Source of the DNA: JBBDYH01 sp040901795
GTDB lineage: Bacteria > Planctomycetota > Planctomycetia > Pirellulales > JALHPA01
Assembly (NCBI GenBank): GCA_040901795.1
Contig: JBBDYH010000150.1
Span: forward strand, 1 to 64,000
Direction: 5' to 3'
Length of the DNA: 64,000 nt
The first letter of the stretch is position 1, and every line of letters starts with the position of its first letter. Positions 8,591-16,928 of the stretch are shown here, piece by piece. Position numbers and translations under genes: made by a program. The notes below the pieces were generated by a model. The model was given only the letters and a program-made list of their open reading frames with translations, had not been told where the DNA came from and ran no database searches.

Positions 8591-9061
8591 TTACCAGGCG
8601 AAGTGCGCAAAGGCCTTGTTCGCGTCGGCCATGCGGTGGACGTTTTCCCGTTTGGACATGGCGGCGCCTTCGCGGTTGAACGCGGCCAAGAGCTCCTCGG
8701 CCAGCTTCTCGTGCGTCGCCCTGCCCTTCTTCTCGCGGCAGGCGCCCAAAATCCAGCGGAGAGCCAGCGACTGTTGGCGATTGCGGTTCACCTGCATCGG
8801 CACCTGATAGGCGGCGCCACCGACGCGCTTCGAGCGGACCTCAATTGAGGGTTTCACGTTTTCGACCGCGCGGGTGAAGACCTCGATCTCTTCCTCGTTC
8901 GGCAGCTTTTCCTTGATAATATCCAAGGCGTCGTAGAAGACCTTCTGAGCGACGCTTTTCTTGCCTTCGTGCATCAAACAGTTGACGAACTTGCTGGCCA
9001 GAAGCGAGCCGTACTTCGGATCCGGCTTGAGCATCTTTCGGCTGGCGGTAATTCGGCCCAT
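8591..9061 (-). CDS. rpsG: 30S ribosomal protein S7
   Basis: Primary 16S rRNA-binding protein of the small-subunit head. The start giving MGRITASRKMLKPDPKYGS is chosen over an in-frame start 16 codons upstream; it gives 156 residues, the usual length. Conserved stretches include SKFVNCLMHEGKKSVAQKVFYDAL, GGAAYQVPMQVNRNRQQSLALRWI and the C-terminal KRENVHRMADANKAFAHFAW. It follows rpsL in standard str-operon order. Confidence 0.97.
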   Translation of the reverse strand: MGRITASRKMLKPDPKYGSLLASKFVNCLMHEGKKSVAQKVFYDALDIIKEKLPNEEEIEVFTRAVENVKPSIEVRSKRVGGAAYQVPMQVNRNRQQSLALRWILGACREKKGRATHEKLAEELLAAFNREGAAMSKRENVHRMADANKAFAHFAW

Positions 9062-9151
9062 GACTAGTTGCGCTGTGTTCTTGTTGGTGATTCGTAATTG
9101 GCAGTTCAAATGATTCGACGGCCTTGGAAGGCCGTCGTACCCGGGCGGCCG

Positions 9152-9526
9152 CTACTTCGCCGACTTCTTGGCGCCGTATAGGCTGCGCGATTGCTTGCGG
9201 CCGTCGACCCCCGATGTGTCCAGCGCGCCGCGGACAATATGGTAGCGCACACCGGGCAAGTCCCGCACGCGACCGCCGCGGACCAGCACAATCGAGTGCT
9301 CCTGCAGGTTGTGACCTTCGCCGGGGATGTAAACGGTGACTTCCTTGCCGTTGGAGAGCCGCACGCGGGCGATCTTCCGCAGGGCCGAATTCGGCTTCTT
9401 GGGAGTCATCGTCTTGACCTGCAAGCAGACGCCGCGCTTCTGCGGACAGCGATCCAGCACCGGCGACTTGCTGAACTTGCGCGGCGGCTTGCGGTTCTTT
9501 TTGACGAGCTGATTGATCGTCGGCAT
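9152..9526 (-). CDS. rpsL: 30S ribosomal protein S12
   Basis: Decoding-centre protein and the classical streptomycin-resistance locus. The 124-residue product begins MPTINQLVKKNRKPP. It retains the decoding loops KTMTPKKPNSALRK and GGRVRDLPGVRYH, the second containing the aspartate that is methylthiolated in many bacteria. It is the first gene of the str-S10 operon here. The region upstream to 9744 should hold the operon promoter, but I cannot point to one with confidence. Confidence 0.98.
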   Translation of the reverse strand: MPTINQLVKKNRKPPRKFSKSPVLDRCPQKRGVCLQVKTMTPKKPNSALRKIARVRLSNGKEVTVYIPGEGHNLQEHSIVLVRGGRVRDLPGVRYHIVRGALDTSGVDGRKQSRSLYGAKKSAK

Positions 9527-9744
9527 GCGGCAGGGGTTCTTTCTAAGTGCTTTGCAGATCGCTTGTTGAGCGAACTTTGGAATCCGTCATCTTACCGGGC
9601 GGATGGTCGCTGTCAAGGCGTGGATTCTTGGCACAATGATTGTTTGCGGCATTCCGCATATGCTGGAGACGGTTCGACTGGCCCGGACTGGTCATGGACC
9701 CCTATCAAATTCGCGGTGATCATTGAATAGCGCGGAGAGCAGCC

Positions 9745-10062
9745 ATGGTTGTTATGCAAGTCATCACGACGACCGCCACCCTCGATGACGCGCGGCGAAT
9801 TGCCCGGGAGCTCGTGGAGCGGCGGCTAGCGGCGTGCGTACAAATCGTGGGACCCATCGAAAGCATCTACCGCTGGGAGGGCCAGGTCGAGACTGCGCAG
9901 GAATGGCAATGCTGGATCAAGACGCGCGGCGATCTGTATGCCGCCGTTGAGCAAACGATCCGCGAGCTGCATTCCTATGAAGTGCCGGAGATCCTCACGA
10001 TGGTTGCCGAAGGGAGCAAGGCATACCTAGATTGGCTGCGGCGAGAGACCGACGTGGGCTGA
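9745..10062 (+). CDS. cutA: divalent-cation tolerance protein CutA
   Basis: Small trimeric signalling-fold protein of about 105 residues. It was named for a copper-tolerance phenotype, and its cellular role is still unclear. The conserved features are ITTTATLDDARRIARELVERRLAACVQIVGPIESIYRWEG, a tryptophan-rich middle, and the C-terminal HSYEVPEIL signature. A GGAGAG stretch precedes the ATG. The next gene, at 10091, is on the same strand after 28 bases and may be co-transcribed. Confidence 0.93.
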   Translation: MVVMQVITTTATLDDARRIARELVERRLAACVQIVGPIESIYRWEGQVETAQEWQCWIKTRGDLYAAVEQTIRELHSYEVPEILTMVAEGSKAYLDWLRRETDVG

Positions 10063-10090
10063 ATCGCCCAGACGCGGAGGCGCAAAAGCA

Positions 10091-10531
10091 GTGCTTCACT
10101 TTCACGCCACATTGCACGCTCGCGCACCGGAAGTCTCGCCCGGTACTGCGATCGAGCTGCGCGACGTTTTGACGCCGACGCTGATCGTTCCGCCCGCCGC
10201 GCTCGCCTCTCCGTTTGCAATGACGTTTGAAGAGGCGGTCGCAGCGCTGGAACAACTTGTACGGATGTTCGTCGAGCCGGATGGTTCTTTTGTCTGGGTC
10301 TCGTCGAATGCTGCAACTGAAGTTCTGGCGCCGCGATGGCAACTCGATGGCAACCTCTTCGACCGCAACGGCCGCTTGCTGTTTGTCGATCTCAAGGGAA
10401 GCTGCACCGAGAGCGACTTGGACCAATTACTTGCCGCCTTCGGCTGGCCGACAACGCCGCTGATCTTCGAGCTCACGCGTGAAGCCGTGTTCCTCGACGA
10501 AACCGAGTTCCGCCATTACGCCGCGCGATGA
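10091..10531 (+). CDS. hypothetical protein, 146 residues
   Basis: Probably real: it starts at GTG with GGAGG at Shine-Dalgarno distance and follows cutA closely. I recognise no domain. Visible traits are an N-terminal Pro/Ala-rich part, a central VEPDGSFVW strand pair, an amphipathic ESDLDQLLAAFGW helix, and a C-terminal acidic stretch. It is mixed alpha/beta, with no signal peptide or membrane segment, and is probably cytoplasmic. Confidence 0.7.
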   Translation: MLHFHATLHARAPEVSPGTAIELRDVLTPTLIVPPAALASPFAMTFEEAVAALEQLVRMFVEPDGSFVWVSSNAATEVLAPRWQLDGNLFDRNGRLLFVDLKGSCTESDLDQLLAAFGWPTTPLIFELTREAVFLDETEFRHYAAR

Positions 10532-10551
10532 GAGGAGCAACCAGCAAACTA

Positions 10552-10722
10552 GCCACAGATGAACACTGATGAACACAGATCGGACAAATGAGACAGAGAT
10601 CGAACGGACGCTCGGATTACCTGCTCTGTGAATTCGATGGGTTCGTTGCACTCAAACAAGCTTCCGCGAGACGATTGCGCCAATATACATCGAATCAGTG
10701 TTCATCAGTGTTCATCTGTGGC
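10552..10722. repeat. palindromic repeat, family J (CCACAGATGAACACTGATG)
   Basis: The left arm CCACAGATGAACACTGATG at 10552-10580 is inverted at 10695-10722 as CATCAGTGTTCATCTGTGG. The roughly 110 bases between the arms hold no gene. A partial related stretch (TCTGTGCAGATCTGTGTTC) occurs near 20515. Confidence 0.75.
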
Positions 10723-10763
10723 TGATTCCGATTGTCTTCGTGAGCGGCGACGACGCCCACCGA

Positions 10764-11327
10764 TCAATCGCCGTGCAATTGCCGCAGGCGGGAGGAGAGC
10801 CGTAATAGGAGTTGGACGCGCTCGAATTCGTGGAGCCAGTCCTGAGTCACAGCCGCGAGCAGGTCGCGATCGGGTCCGCCGATTCCCGTAGGACATGACG
10901 GCCCGAGCTGATCGTGAGCAAGCTGACGGTATTTCGCCAATGTGCGGTCGCCGTACCAGCCAACTTGCTGCCCGTCTTCGCTGAGAAAAACGACCACCGG
11001 CACGCGCGCTCCGCCGCAGATCTTCAGCTCGGCGGCCAGGTCCGGGTACACGTCACGATCGAAATAGCGAATATCAAGCGTGGGAGCGGCCTCCGCGAAA
11101 CGCTCGAAGATCGGGCACTGATTGACGCAGTCGCCGCACCAGGCGCCTGCCAGGCAAAGCAGCTTCATTTGTCGCTTGAATCCATTCAGCGATTCGCGCT
11201 GTGCAGGCGTAAGTTGAACTGCTTCATAGACGCCAGCCCAGCGGCGGCGGTGCTCATCGCTGCCGTATTGCGCGAGGAAGTCGGCGTACTTCAGGCCTTG
11301 ATCGAACTTCGCGGCGTAGTCAAACAT
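10764..11327 (-). CDS. thioredoxin family protein
   Basis: Cytoplasmic thioredoxin-fold protein of about 187 residues, starting MFDYAAKFDQGL; the open frame upstream of this start is not protein-like. The redox motif AWCGDC is at residues 62-67 with cysteines 64 and 67, and a cis-proline motif GARVPVVVF follows. The N-terminal 50 residues form an extra helical segment, as in the small thioredoxin-like proteins of planctomycetes. The partner substrate is unknown. No signal peptide is seen, so it probably acts in the cytoplasm. Confidence 0.85.
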   Translation of the reverse strand: MFDYAAKFDQGLKYADFLAQYGSDEHRRRWAGVYEAVQLTPAQRESLNGFKRQMKLLCLAGAWCGDCVNQCPIFERFAEAAPTLDIRYFDRDVYPDLAAELKICGGARVPVVVFLSEDGQQVGWYGDRTLAKYRQLAHDQLGPSCPTGIGGPDRDLLAAVTQDWLHEFERVQLLLRLSSRLRQLHGD

Positions 11328-11441
11328 AATGACAAAATAGCTTGGAGTAGCGTGCGGGGAACTGTATTGTGGAACGGGCTTGTCGGAGCGGTCAAGCTTG
11401 CCAGCGTGTAGACACGCCGGCTCTGACCCTGAACCCTGGGC

Positions 11442-11493
11442 GTTGGAGTTCAAGCTTTAGCTTATCCGAACAGCCTAAAGGCTGAACTCCAAC
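11442..11493. repeat. REP-like pair, family A
   Basis: Arms TTGGAGTTCAAGCTTTAGC and AGCCTAAAGGCTGAACTCC lie in the divergent spacer between the thioredoxin gene and the FAH-family gene. Confidence 0.9.
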
Positions 11494-11514
11494 CTCGAAT
11501 CCTGAGCTCTCCTC

Positions 11515-12372
11515 ATGCACCTCGCCAAGATTCGTTACGGCACCTGGGACGAAACGGTCGCGCTCGTCGAAAACGGCCTCGTCACGCCGCTCTCGATGAG
11601 CGATCGATACCGCACACTCGCTGATCTGCTCGAAGCCGACGACGTGCGTGAGGCGGTCGAGTCGCTTGCGCGGCGAAGCGAGCGCCTGCCGATAGCCAGC
11701 GTGAGTATGTTGCCGCCGATCGACCGGCAGGAGGTTTGGGCCGCCGGCGTGACGTACAAGCGGAGCAAGGTCGCGCGAATGGAAGAGTCGCAGGGAGCGG
11801 CGCGGTTCTACGACCTGGTCTACGAAGCCGCGCGGCCGGAACTGTTCTTCAAGGCCAGCCCGCACCGCGTGGCGGGACCAGGCCAGCCATTACGGATTCG
11901 CGCCGACGCGACCTGGAACGTGCCGGAGCCCGAGCTGACGCTGGTGCTCAATTCACGTCTGCGGCTGGTGGCCTTCACGATCGGCAACGACATGAGCTCG
12001 CGCGATATCGAGGGAGAAAACCCGCTCTACTTGCCGCAAGCCAAGGTCTACAACGCTTGCTGCGGCCTCGGGCCTTGGATCACATTGGCCGATGCGATGC
12101 CGCCGCGCGAAGAGATTGGCATCCAACTCGCCGTCCGCCGCGCAGGGAAAGTCGCGTTCCACGGTGAAACGAGCATCGAGCAAATGGCCCGCAGTTTCGA
12201 GGATCTGATCGGCTGGCTCGCCCGCGACAACAGCTTTCCCAACGGTGCGTTTCTGTTGACCGGCACTGGAGTCGTGCCCAAGGACGACTTCACGCTGTTG
12301 GCAGGCGACGTCGTGGAAATCACGATCGACGGGATCGGGATGTTGTCGAATCCGGTGGTGCAAGGGATATGA
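11515..12372 (+). CDS. fumarylacetoacetate hydrolase family protein
   Basis: Predicted metal-dependent hydrolase or dehydratase of 285 residues. The FAH fold is shown by VWAAGVTYKRSK, PELFFKASPHRV, the metal-binding EPELTLVLN, and GNDMSSRDIEGENPLYLPQAK. The overall pattern, including the YDLVYEAARPELFFK segment, resembles 2-dehydro-3-deoxy-D-arabinonate dehydratases of sugar-acid catabolism. That assignment is an inference, as no pathway partner is adjacent and FAH proteins are functionally diverse. The C-terminus GTGVVPKDDFTLLAGDVVEI is the usual end of the catalytic domain. Confidence 0.85.
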   Translation: MHLAKIRYGTWDETVALVENGLVTPLSMSDRYRTLADLLEADDVREAVESLARRSERLPIASVSMLPPIDRQEVWAAGVTYKRSKVARMEESQGAARFYDLVYEAARPELFFKASPHRVAGPGQPLRIRADATWNVPEPELTLVLNSRLRLVAFTIGNDMSSRDIEGENPLYLPQAKVYNACCGLGPWITLADAMPPREEIGIQLAVRRAGKVAFHGETSIEQMARSFEDLIGWLARDNSFPNGAFLLTGTGVVPKDDFTLLAGDVVEITIDGIGMLSNPVVQGI

Positions 12373-12377
12373 AATTC

Positions 12378-12533
12378 CTCGTTACCACGCTCCGCGTGGT
12401 AACGAAACGTCGGCCGCTCTGCGGCGCGAAACGACGGGTCGCTTGTAAATCCACTACGAGACAATCTCGCAAGATCGCGCCGCGGAGCGGCGAGAGGTGC
12501 GTTCCCACGCAGAGCGTGGGAACGAGAAACGCC
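12378..12533. repeat. REP-like array, family D (variant GTTACCACGC../GTTCCCACGC..)
   Basis: The palindrome CGTTACCACGCTCCGCGTGG and, further on, GTTCCCACGCAGAGCGTGGG bracket a GC-rich middle with smaller inverted repeats. The pattern matches the arrays at 34400-34515 and 45453-45580, in which the core reads GTTCCCAGGCTCCGCCTGGG. Confidence 0.8.
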
Positions 12534-12543
12534 TTTTCGTCAG

Positions 12544-13335
12544 TCACAAAGTGATATACTGCGCCAGCGCCTCATTGAACACGTCTGGGTTCTCGAGCGG
12601 GCTCAAGTGGCCCGCGTGCGGCGCCACCACCCAGGCGGCGTTGGGCATGCTTTCGGCAATGCCTTCCATTTCTGCAGGCGAGCTGATCGCATCATGCTCG
12701 CCGACAATCACCAGTGTCGACACTTCCAGCTTGGTGACAAACTCGGTCATGTCCGGCCGCTCCGCCAGCCCGCGCAGCGCCGCGGCAATCCCTTCCGGAT
12801 TGGTGCGCAGGATCACTTCGCGCGCGGCCTGGACGAGGTCCGGCCGGCGGGCTTGTGTGTCGCTGCTGAACAGCTTGGGCAGCATGGTCTCGGCCACCGG
12901 CGACGGGCCCTCGCGCAGCACGCGCTCGGCCAGTTCCCGGCGCGAGGCGGCCTGCTCGGCGCTGTCGGCGATGACGCGCGTGTCGCAGGCCACCAGCGCC
13001 TTCAGGCGGCCTTCGTACTTGCGGGCAAACTGCCAGCCGACATAGCCGCCCATCGATAGGCCGCAAAACAGAACCGGTTCATGGACACCAAGGGCGTCGA
13101 GCAGCGCATTCAAGTCGTCGGCCATCTGCTCCATCGTCGTCGTGCCGGGTGTGACGGTCGTCCGGCCAAAACCCCGCAGATCTGGAGCGATCACGCGGCA
13201 GTGCTGCGCGAATTCCTCGATCTGGTATCTCCACATCGAGTGGTCCAGCGGAAAGCCGTGAACCAACAACAGCGGCAGCCCGGATCCTTCTTCGACGAAG
13301 GCCATTTCGAGATCGCGGACACGGAGGGTCTTCAT
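12544..13335 (-). CDS. alpha/beta-fold hydrolase
   Basis: Predicted hydrolase of 263 residues. The start MKTLRVRDLEMAFVEEG is chosen because AAAGGA lies just upstream. The oxyanion motif LLVHGFPLDHSMW is followed by the nucleophile elbow GLSMGGY (Ser94), the acid region VIVGEHDAIS and the histidine motif APHAGHLSPLENP. The nearest well-known relatives are 3-oxoadipate enol-lactonase-like and other small esterases. No pathway genes are adjacent, so the substrate is unknown. Confidence 0.88.
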   Translation of the reverse strand: MKTLRVRDLEMAFVEEGSGLPLLLVHGFPLDHSMWRYQIEEFAQHCRVIAPDLRGFGRTTVTPGTTTMEQMADDLNALLDALGVHEPVLFCGLSMGGYVGWQFARKYEGRLKALVACDTRVIADSAEQAASRRELAERVLREGPSPVAETMLPKLFSSDTQARRPDLVQAAREVILRTNPEGIAAALRGLAERPDMTEFVTKLEVSTLVIVGEHDAISSPAEMEGIAESMPNAAWVVAPHAGHLSPLENPDVFNEALAQYITL

Positions 13336-13401
13336 GGTCGTCCTTTCCGCAAGTGGAGTGTGTTCCGGCCGCGGGACGTGCAATCGCTATGCCACGAGGA
13401 A

Positions 13402-13485
13402 ATGATCAATGACCAAATCCCAATGACCAAACAATGCAGCTCCACTGCTACCTTGGTTATTGGTGCTTGGTCATTGGTCATTTGG
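13402..13485. repeat. REP-like palindrome, family F
   Basis: AATGACCAAATCCCAATGACC and the inverted TTGGTCATTGGTCATTTGG flank a short centre. The right arm overlaps the stop codon of the TPR gene that ends at 13471, supplying its last residues Asn-Asp-Gln and the TGA. Confidence 0.8.
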
Positions 13486-15306
13486 TTTTGCCGAGTGCTC
13501 CTCGCGCAGCCGCTTGAACCGCTCGTACGCCCGGCGGATCTCTCCCGAGTGCGGCTCCAATTCTAGCGCTCGAGCTTGATGCTTAATCGCCGCCTCATAG
13601 TCCTTCTTCGCCGCGTAGCAATGGGCCAGCGTATCGAGATAGCCGCCCGTTTGCTCTTCGCGGGCGAGCTCGACGGATCGCTGTGAAAGGCGAATCGCCT
13701 CGTCGTAGTCGCCCTCGGTATTGCCGACCAACCAGGCGTACTGGTTCATCGCCGTGGTGTCGTCGGGCGAGGTGATCAACTTCTGCTTGAATAGCGCGGC
13801 CGCGTTGCGAATTTTGCCGCGAACCTTATCGTGATCGGCCGGCGGTTGGTCGGCTCGATAGAGTGCGATCAACACATCGGCCTCAGTCGAGTCGTGTGCC
13901 AGCGCCTTGTTCAAGTGCTCGATTTGCTTGGCGGTATCCTTGTCTGCGGCCCATTGCTTCGCGCGGAAGTAATGCATTCGCGCCGTCACCTGGCTGGGGC
14001 TGCGTTCGACGGGGTCCCGCCCTGGTCGGCCGCGCGGCTTGCTGCCCATCGTCTTCAGGTACTGTTCGAGGATGTCGGCCGCCTCGCCGAACCGCTGCTG
14101 ATCGTTGAGCAGCTCGCCCAACAGCCCATAAGTCCAGGCGACAAATGGCGCCTCGGCGGCTTGCGGGTTCACCTTGATGACCGCCCGGTACTCGCGCTCG
14201 GCCCATTTCAACAACCCCTTCTGATGAAGCTGGTACGCCAATCGGAAATGGTGATCGATATTCCCGGCGTGTAGATCCAGCACTTTGGCCGCCATTTCTT
14301 CGGCACGCTTCGCATCGCCGCGCAAGTCGTGAGCCTCGGCAATCAAGTACATCAGATAAGCATTGCCGGTGAGCTGGCGATCGAGCCTTTCGGCCACCTC
14401 GTCGACCAGCGGCCAGGCCTCTTGGCGAATCACCCATTCGATAAGCTGGGCCAGCGACTGGCTATCGCTGTTTTCCACGTCCAGCATTCGCCGCATGGCG
14501 GCCAGCGCCTCGTCCCGCCGCTCCGCTTCCAGCAGCATGATCACTTGTTGACGAAAGAGTCCGGCTTGGACCGCGCGTTGCTCGTGTGTCGGCAGGCGCT
14601 TGGTCTGTTCCTGTTCTTCATCCAGAAGTGACTTCCAGGCGGCAAGCGCTTCTTCAGGCTTGGTTGGGAACTCGGCATAGGCCGCCAGCCACCGCACCGC
14701 CGGCCGTTTGCTAAGCCGCGTCTCTTCCAGGATGATGCGGCTCCGATCGGCCCAGGCGGAATCCGCCGGCCGCTTCTGATCCATGACTGCCAGCGCAGCC
14801 TCCTTCGAAAGCAGCACGGAGCGCTCAAAACGAACCAGACGGCACAGCGCCGCCAGTCCTTCGGCCTGTGATTTGGCCGCCATCTGGGTGATCCGCTTGC
14901 GGCGCTCCTGATCCGGCTGCAAATCGTAATCGGCAAGAAGCTTGCGAACCGCTTCGGAATCGGTGTCTCGCACCCAATCCATGCGGATCGATTGCACCAG
15001 CGAACGCGCCCGGTGCGCTACCTCCAGGTCCCGATGGCTTTGGGCGGCAGTCAGTGCGTCGAAGGCGGCCGAACCCATCTCGGCCAGCTCCGCCTGGGCC
15101 CGCTCGCGCACTGGAAAACGAGGATCGCCCAACTGCTCAATCAGCCGCTCGATGCGCATCGACAGCTCGCTCGACGGCTCAGCAACTTCGGCTACGGATG
15201 CTGTAGCGATCTCGCCGGCAGGCGCCATGCCGATCGCGGCGCTATTTAAACACGCGACCAGCGCGAGCGCCGCAATCGTCCGTGGAATCAAGGCGGGGGA
15301 GGCCAT
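13471..15306 (-). CDS. secreted TPR-repeat protein
   Basis: A 611-residue predicted exported protein. Residues 1-31 form a signal peptide ending near AIGMAPAGE. Residues 50-110 have a HEAT-like unit (LGDPRFPVRERAQAELAEMG) often seen in planctomycete proteins. Residues from about 250 to 600 contain TPR units such as AYLMYLIAEAHDLRGDAKRAEEMAAKVL and YLDTLAHCYAAKKDYEAAIKHQARALELEP. The role is probably scaffolding in the periplasm; no partner can be named. The last codons and the stop derive from a family F repeat. Confidence 0.88.
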   Translation of the reverse strand: MASPALIPRTIAALALVACLNSAAIGMAPAGEIATASVAEVAEPSSELSMRIERLIEQLGDPRFPVRERAQAELAEMGSAAFDALTAAQSHRDLEVAHRARSLVQSIRMDWVRDTDSEAVRKLLADYDLQPDQERRKRITQMAAKSQAEGLAALCRLVRFERSVLLSKEAALAVMDQKRPADSAWADRSRIILEETRLSKRPAVRWLAAYAEFPTKPEEALAAWKSLLDEEQEQTKRLPTHEQRAVQAGLFRQQVIMLLEAERRDEALAAMRRMLDVENSDSQSLAQLIEWVIRQEAWPLVDEVAERLDRQLTGNAYLMYLIAEAHDLRGDAKRAEEMAAKVLDLHAGNIDHHFRLAYQLHQKGLLKWAEREYRAVIKVNPQAAEAPFVAWTYGLLGELLNDQQRFGEAADILEQYLKTMGSKPRGRPGRDPVERSPSQVTARMHYFRAKQWAADKDTAKQIEHLNKALAHDSTEADVLIALYRADQPPADHDKVRGKIRNAAALFKQKLITSPDDTTAMNQYAWLVGNTEGDYDEAIRLSQRSVELAREEQTGGYLDTLAHCYAAKKDYEAAIKHQARALELEPHSGEIRRAYERFKRLREEHSAKPNDQ

Positions 15307-15456
15307 GGCAATTCTCCCGGGGGGAAAAACCGAAAGGCGGCGCGTTCAGGGCAAAGTGCCGCCGCTCCCCTATAAAGATACCCGCCCCGCGACCCCCGAG
15401 GCCAGGGTGCCGGACTTCGTCCCCGCTTCTCCCGCTCCATCTCCCCATCTCCCCTT

Positions 15457-16044
15457 TTATCCCCCCATCTCCTCCGTCATCCCCCCATCCCCGGGCGGCT
15501 CGATCCCAAAATCGCGGATCGTCAACAAGCTGCTAAACGGATACCCTCGCTTGCCGAATGACTCGGCGCCCCCTTCGCAGCGATCGATGATCGCCACCAC
15601 GCGCGCGACCTTCAGTCCGTACTCTTCGCAGCGGCTGATGGCTTCCAGCGACGAGCCGCCGGTGGTGACCACATCTTCGACGACCGCCACCGTATCTCCC
15701 GCCGCGACGGGGCCTTCGATGAATCGTTTGGTGCCGTGTCCCTTGGCCTCCTTGCGGACCATGAACCCCAACAGCGGAATACCGCGCACGCCGGCCATGG
15801 TGATTACCGCCGCGGTGATCGGGTCGGCGCCGATTGACATCCCGCCGACCGCCTTCGGCAGCGGCAGGTGATCCGCCAACAGATCCAGAATCCCTTCGGC
15901 AATCAACTTCGCGCCGGACGAATCGAGCGTGAGTTGCTTGCCATCGAGATAGTAGCTGGCCTGCTTGCCCGACGCGAGCGTGAACTCGCCGAACTTCAAC
16001 GCCCGCGCGCGGACTAATTCGATGAGTGTTTGCTTGTCGTACAT
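15457..16044 (-). CDS. pyrE: orotate phosphoribosyltransferase
   Basis: Pyrimidine biosynthesis enzyme that joins orotate to PRPP to make OMP. The 195-residue product has SYYLDGKQLTLDS, the FMVRKEAKGHGTKRFIEG loop and the PRPP-binding motif VAVVEDVVTTGGSS. The start codon MYDKQTLIEL abuts a family A repeat directly. The upstream in-frame Met-Asn-Ser-Asn would be encoded by the repeat itself, and no Shine-Dalgarno sequence is visible in the repeat-filled leader. A Pro/Gly-rich C-terminal tail follows the catalytic core. Confidence 0.95.
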   Translation of the reverse strand: MYDKQTLIELVRARALKFGEFTLASGKQASYYLDGKQLTLDSSGAKLIAEGILDLLADHLPLPKAVGGMSIGADPITAAVITMAGVRGIPLLGFMVRKEAKGHGTKRFIEGPVAAGDTVAVVEDVVTTGGSSLEAISRCEEYGLKVARVVAIIDRCEGGAESFGKRGYPFSSLLTIRDFGIEPPGDGGMTEEMGG

Positions 16045-16122
16045 GTTGGAGTTCAAGCTTTAGCTTGCGAAGTTGGAGTTCAAGCTTTAGTTGTTTTCGC
16101 TGGAGTTCAAGCTTTAGCTTGG
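16045..16122. repeat. REP array, family A, upstream of RAYT A
   Basis: Three direct copies of TTGGAGTTCAAGCTTTAG lie between the divergent pyrE and RAYT genes. All three point the same way, opposite to the main copies at 16822-16928 downstream of the RAYT gene. Confidence 0.92.
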
Positions 16123-16178
16123 CGGAGCATCGATTGCCGAAAGCCACCCGTCACGCCGTCTTTCGATTCGAATCACTT

Positions 16179-16784
16179 ATGTACCGTTGGCGTAAACTAA
16201 CTGACCAACAACGCCAGGAGCTGCTTGACGTTCGCCAGCGGGAAGGACGGCCCTGGCACAGCCCCGCCCACTATACCAGCGATACTGAGCTGTACATGAT
16301 CACGGCCGCTTGCTTCGAGCATCGCCCAATCATCGGCCAATCCACGGCACGGATGTCGAGCTTCGAACAGGACCTTTTGAACGCTTCGCGCGAACTTGCG
16401 CGGGACATCTTCGCATGGAACGTTTTGCCAAATCACTACCATCTACTTGTGCGGGCAAGTGACGTCAAGGCCCTGCTGAAGCGACTCGGAAAAGTTCACG
16501 GCCGGACGTCATATTTCTGGAACGGAGAAGACCACCAGCGCGGCCGCAAGGTATGGTTCAACGCAGTCGAGACGGCGATGAAATCAGAGCGGCACTTTTG
16601 GGCCAGCATGAACTATGTGTTGAACAACGCCGTGCATCACGGATACGTGCAACGCTGGCAGGACTGGCCGTTCTCGAACGCCGCTGAGTACCTCGCCGAA
16701 GTTGGCAGGGATGTAGCCCAACGGAGGTGGCTCAAGTATCCGGTATTGGATTATGGGAAAGACTGGGATCCACCGGATTTGTAG
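16179..16784 (+). CDS. REP-associated tyrosine transposase (RAYT), type A
   Basis: Single-strand-type Y1 (IS200-like) nuclease domesticated as a RAYT, 201 residues. The HUH metal site is PNHYH (His86, His88). The probable nucleophile is Tyr146 in MNYVLNNAVHHGYV, followed by the WPFSNAAEYL motif typical of the family. The start codon is chosen because it begins after the repeat array. It is flanked at 56 and 5 bases by family A repeats, and no other gene shares this unit. In the known families RAYTs bind and cleave their own REP hairpins; here that is inferred from proximity. Confidence 0.92.
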   Translation: MYRWRKLTDQQRQELLDVRQREGRPWHSPAHYTSDTELYMITAACFEHRPIIGQSTARMSSFEQDLLNASRELARDIFAWNVLPNHYHLLVRASDVKALLKRLGKVHGRTSYFWNGEDHQRGRKVWFNAVETAMKSERHFWASMNYVLNNAVHHGYVQRWQDWPFSNAAEYLAEVGRDVAQRRWLKYPVLDYGKDWDPPDL

Positions 16785-16789
16785 ACGAT

Positions 16790-16928
16790 GTTGGAGTTCA
16801 AGCTTTAGCTTGTGCTTCCGCCAGCCTGAAGGCTGAACTCCAACGCAGACAGCCTGAAGGCTGAACTCCAACGCGGACAGCCTGAAGGCTGAACTCCAAC
16901 GCGGACAGCCTGAAGGCTGAACTCCAAC
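16790..16928. repeat. REP array, family A, downstream of RAYT A
   Basis: One forward arm (TTGGAGTTCAAGCTTTAGC) is followed by four inverted copies of CAGCCTGAAGGCTGAACTCC at 16822, 16850, 16878 and 16906, an exact 28-base period. The array ends one base before the stop codon of the next gene. Confidence 0.93.

Noticed and set aside
16822..16928. Regular 28-base tandem repeats that might be a CRISPR array
   Set aside because: The spacers are only five bases and identical in type (GCGGA, GCAGA), the units are palindromic, no cas gene is near, and the units recur singly elsewhere. It is a REP array.
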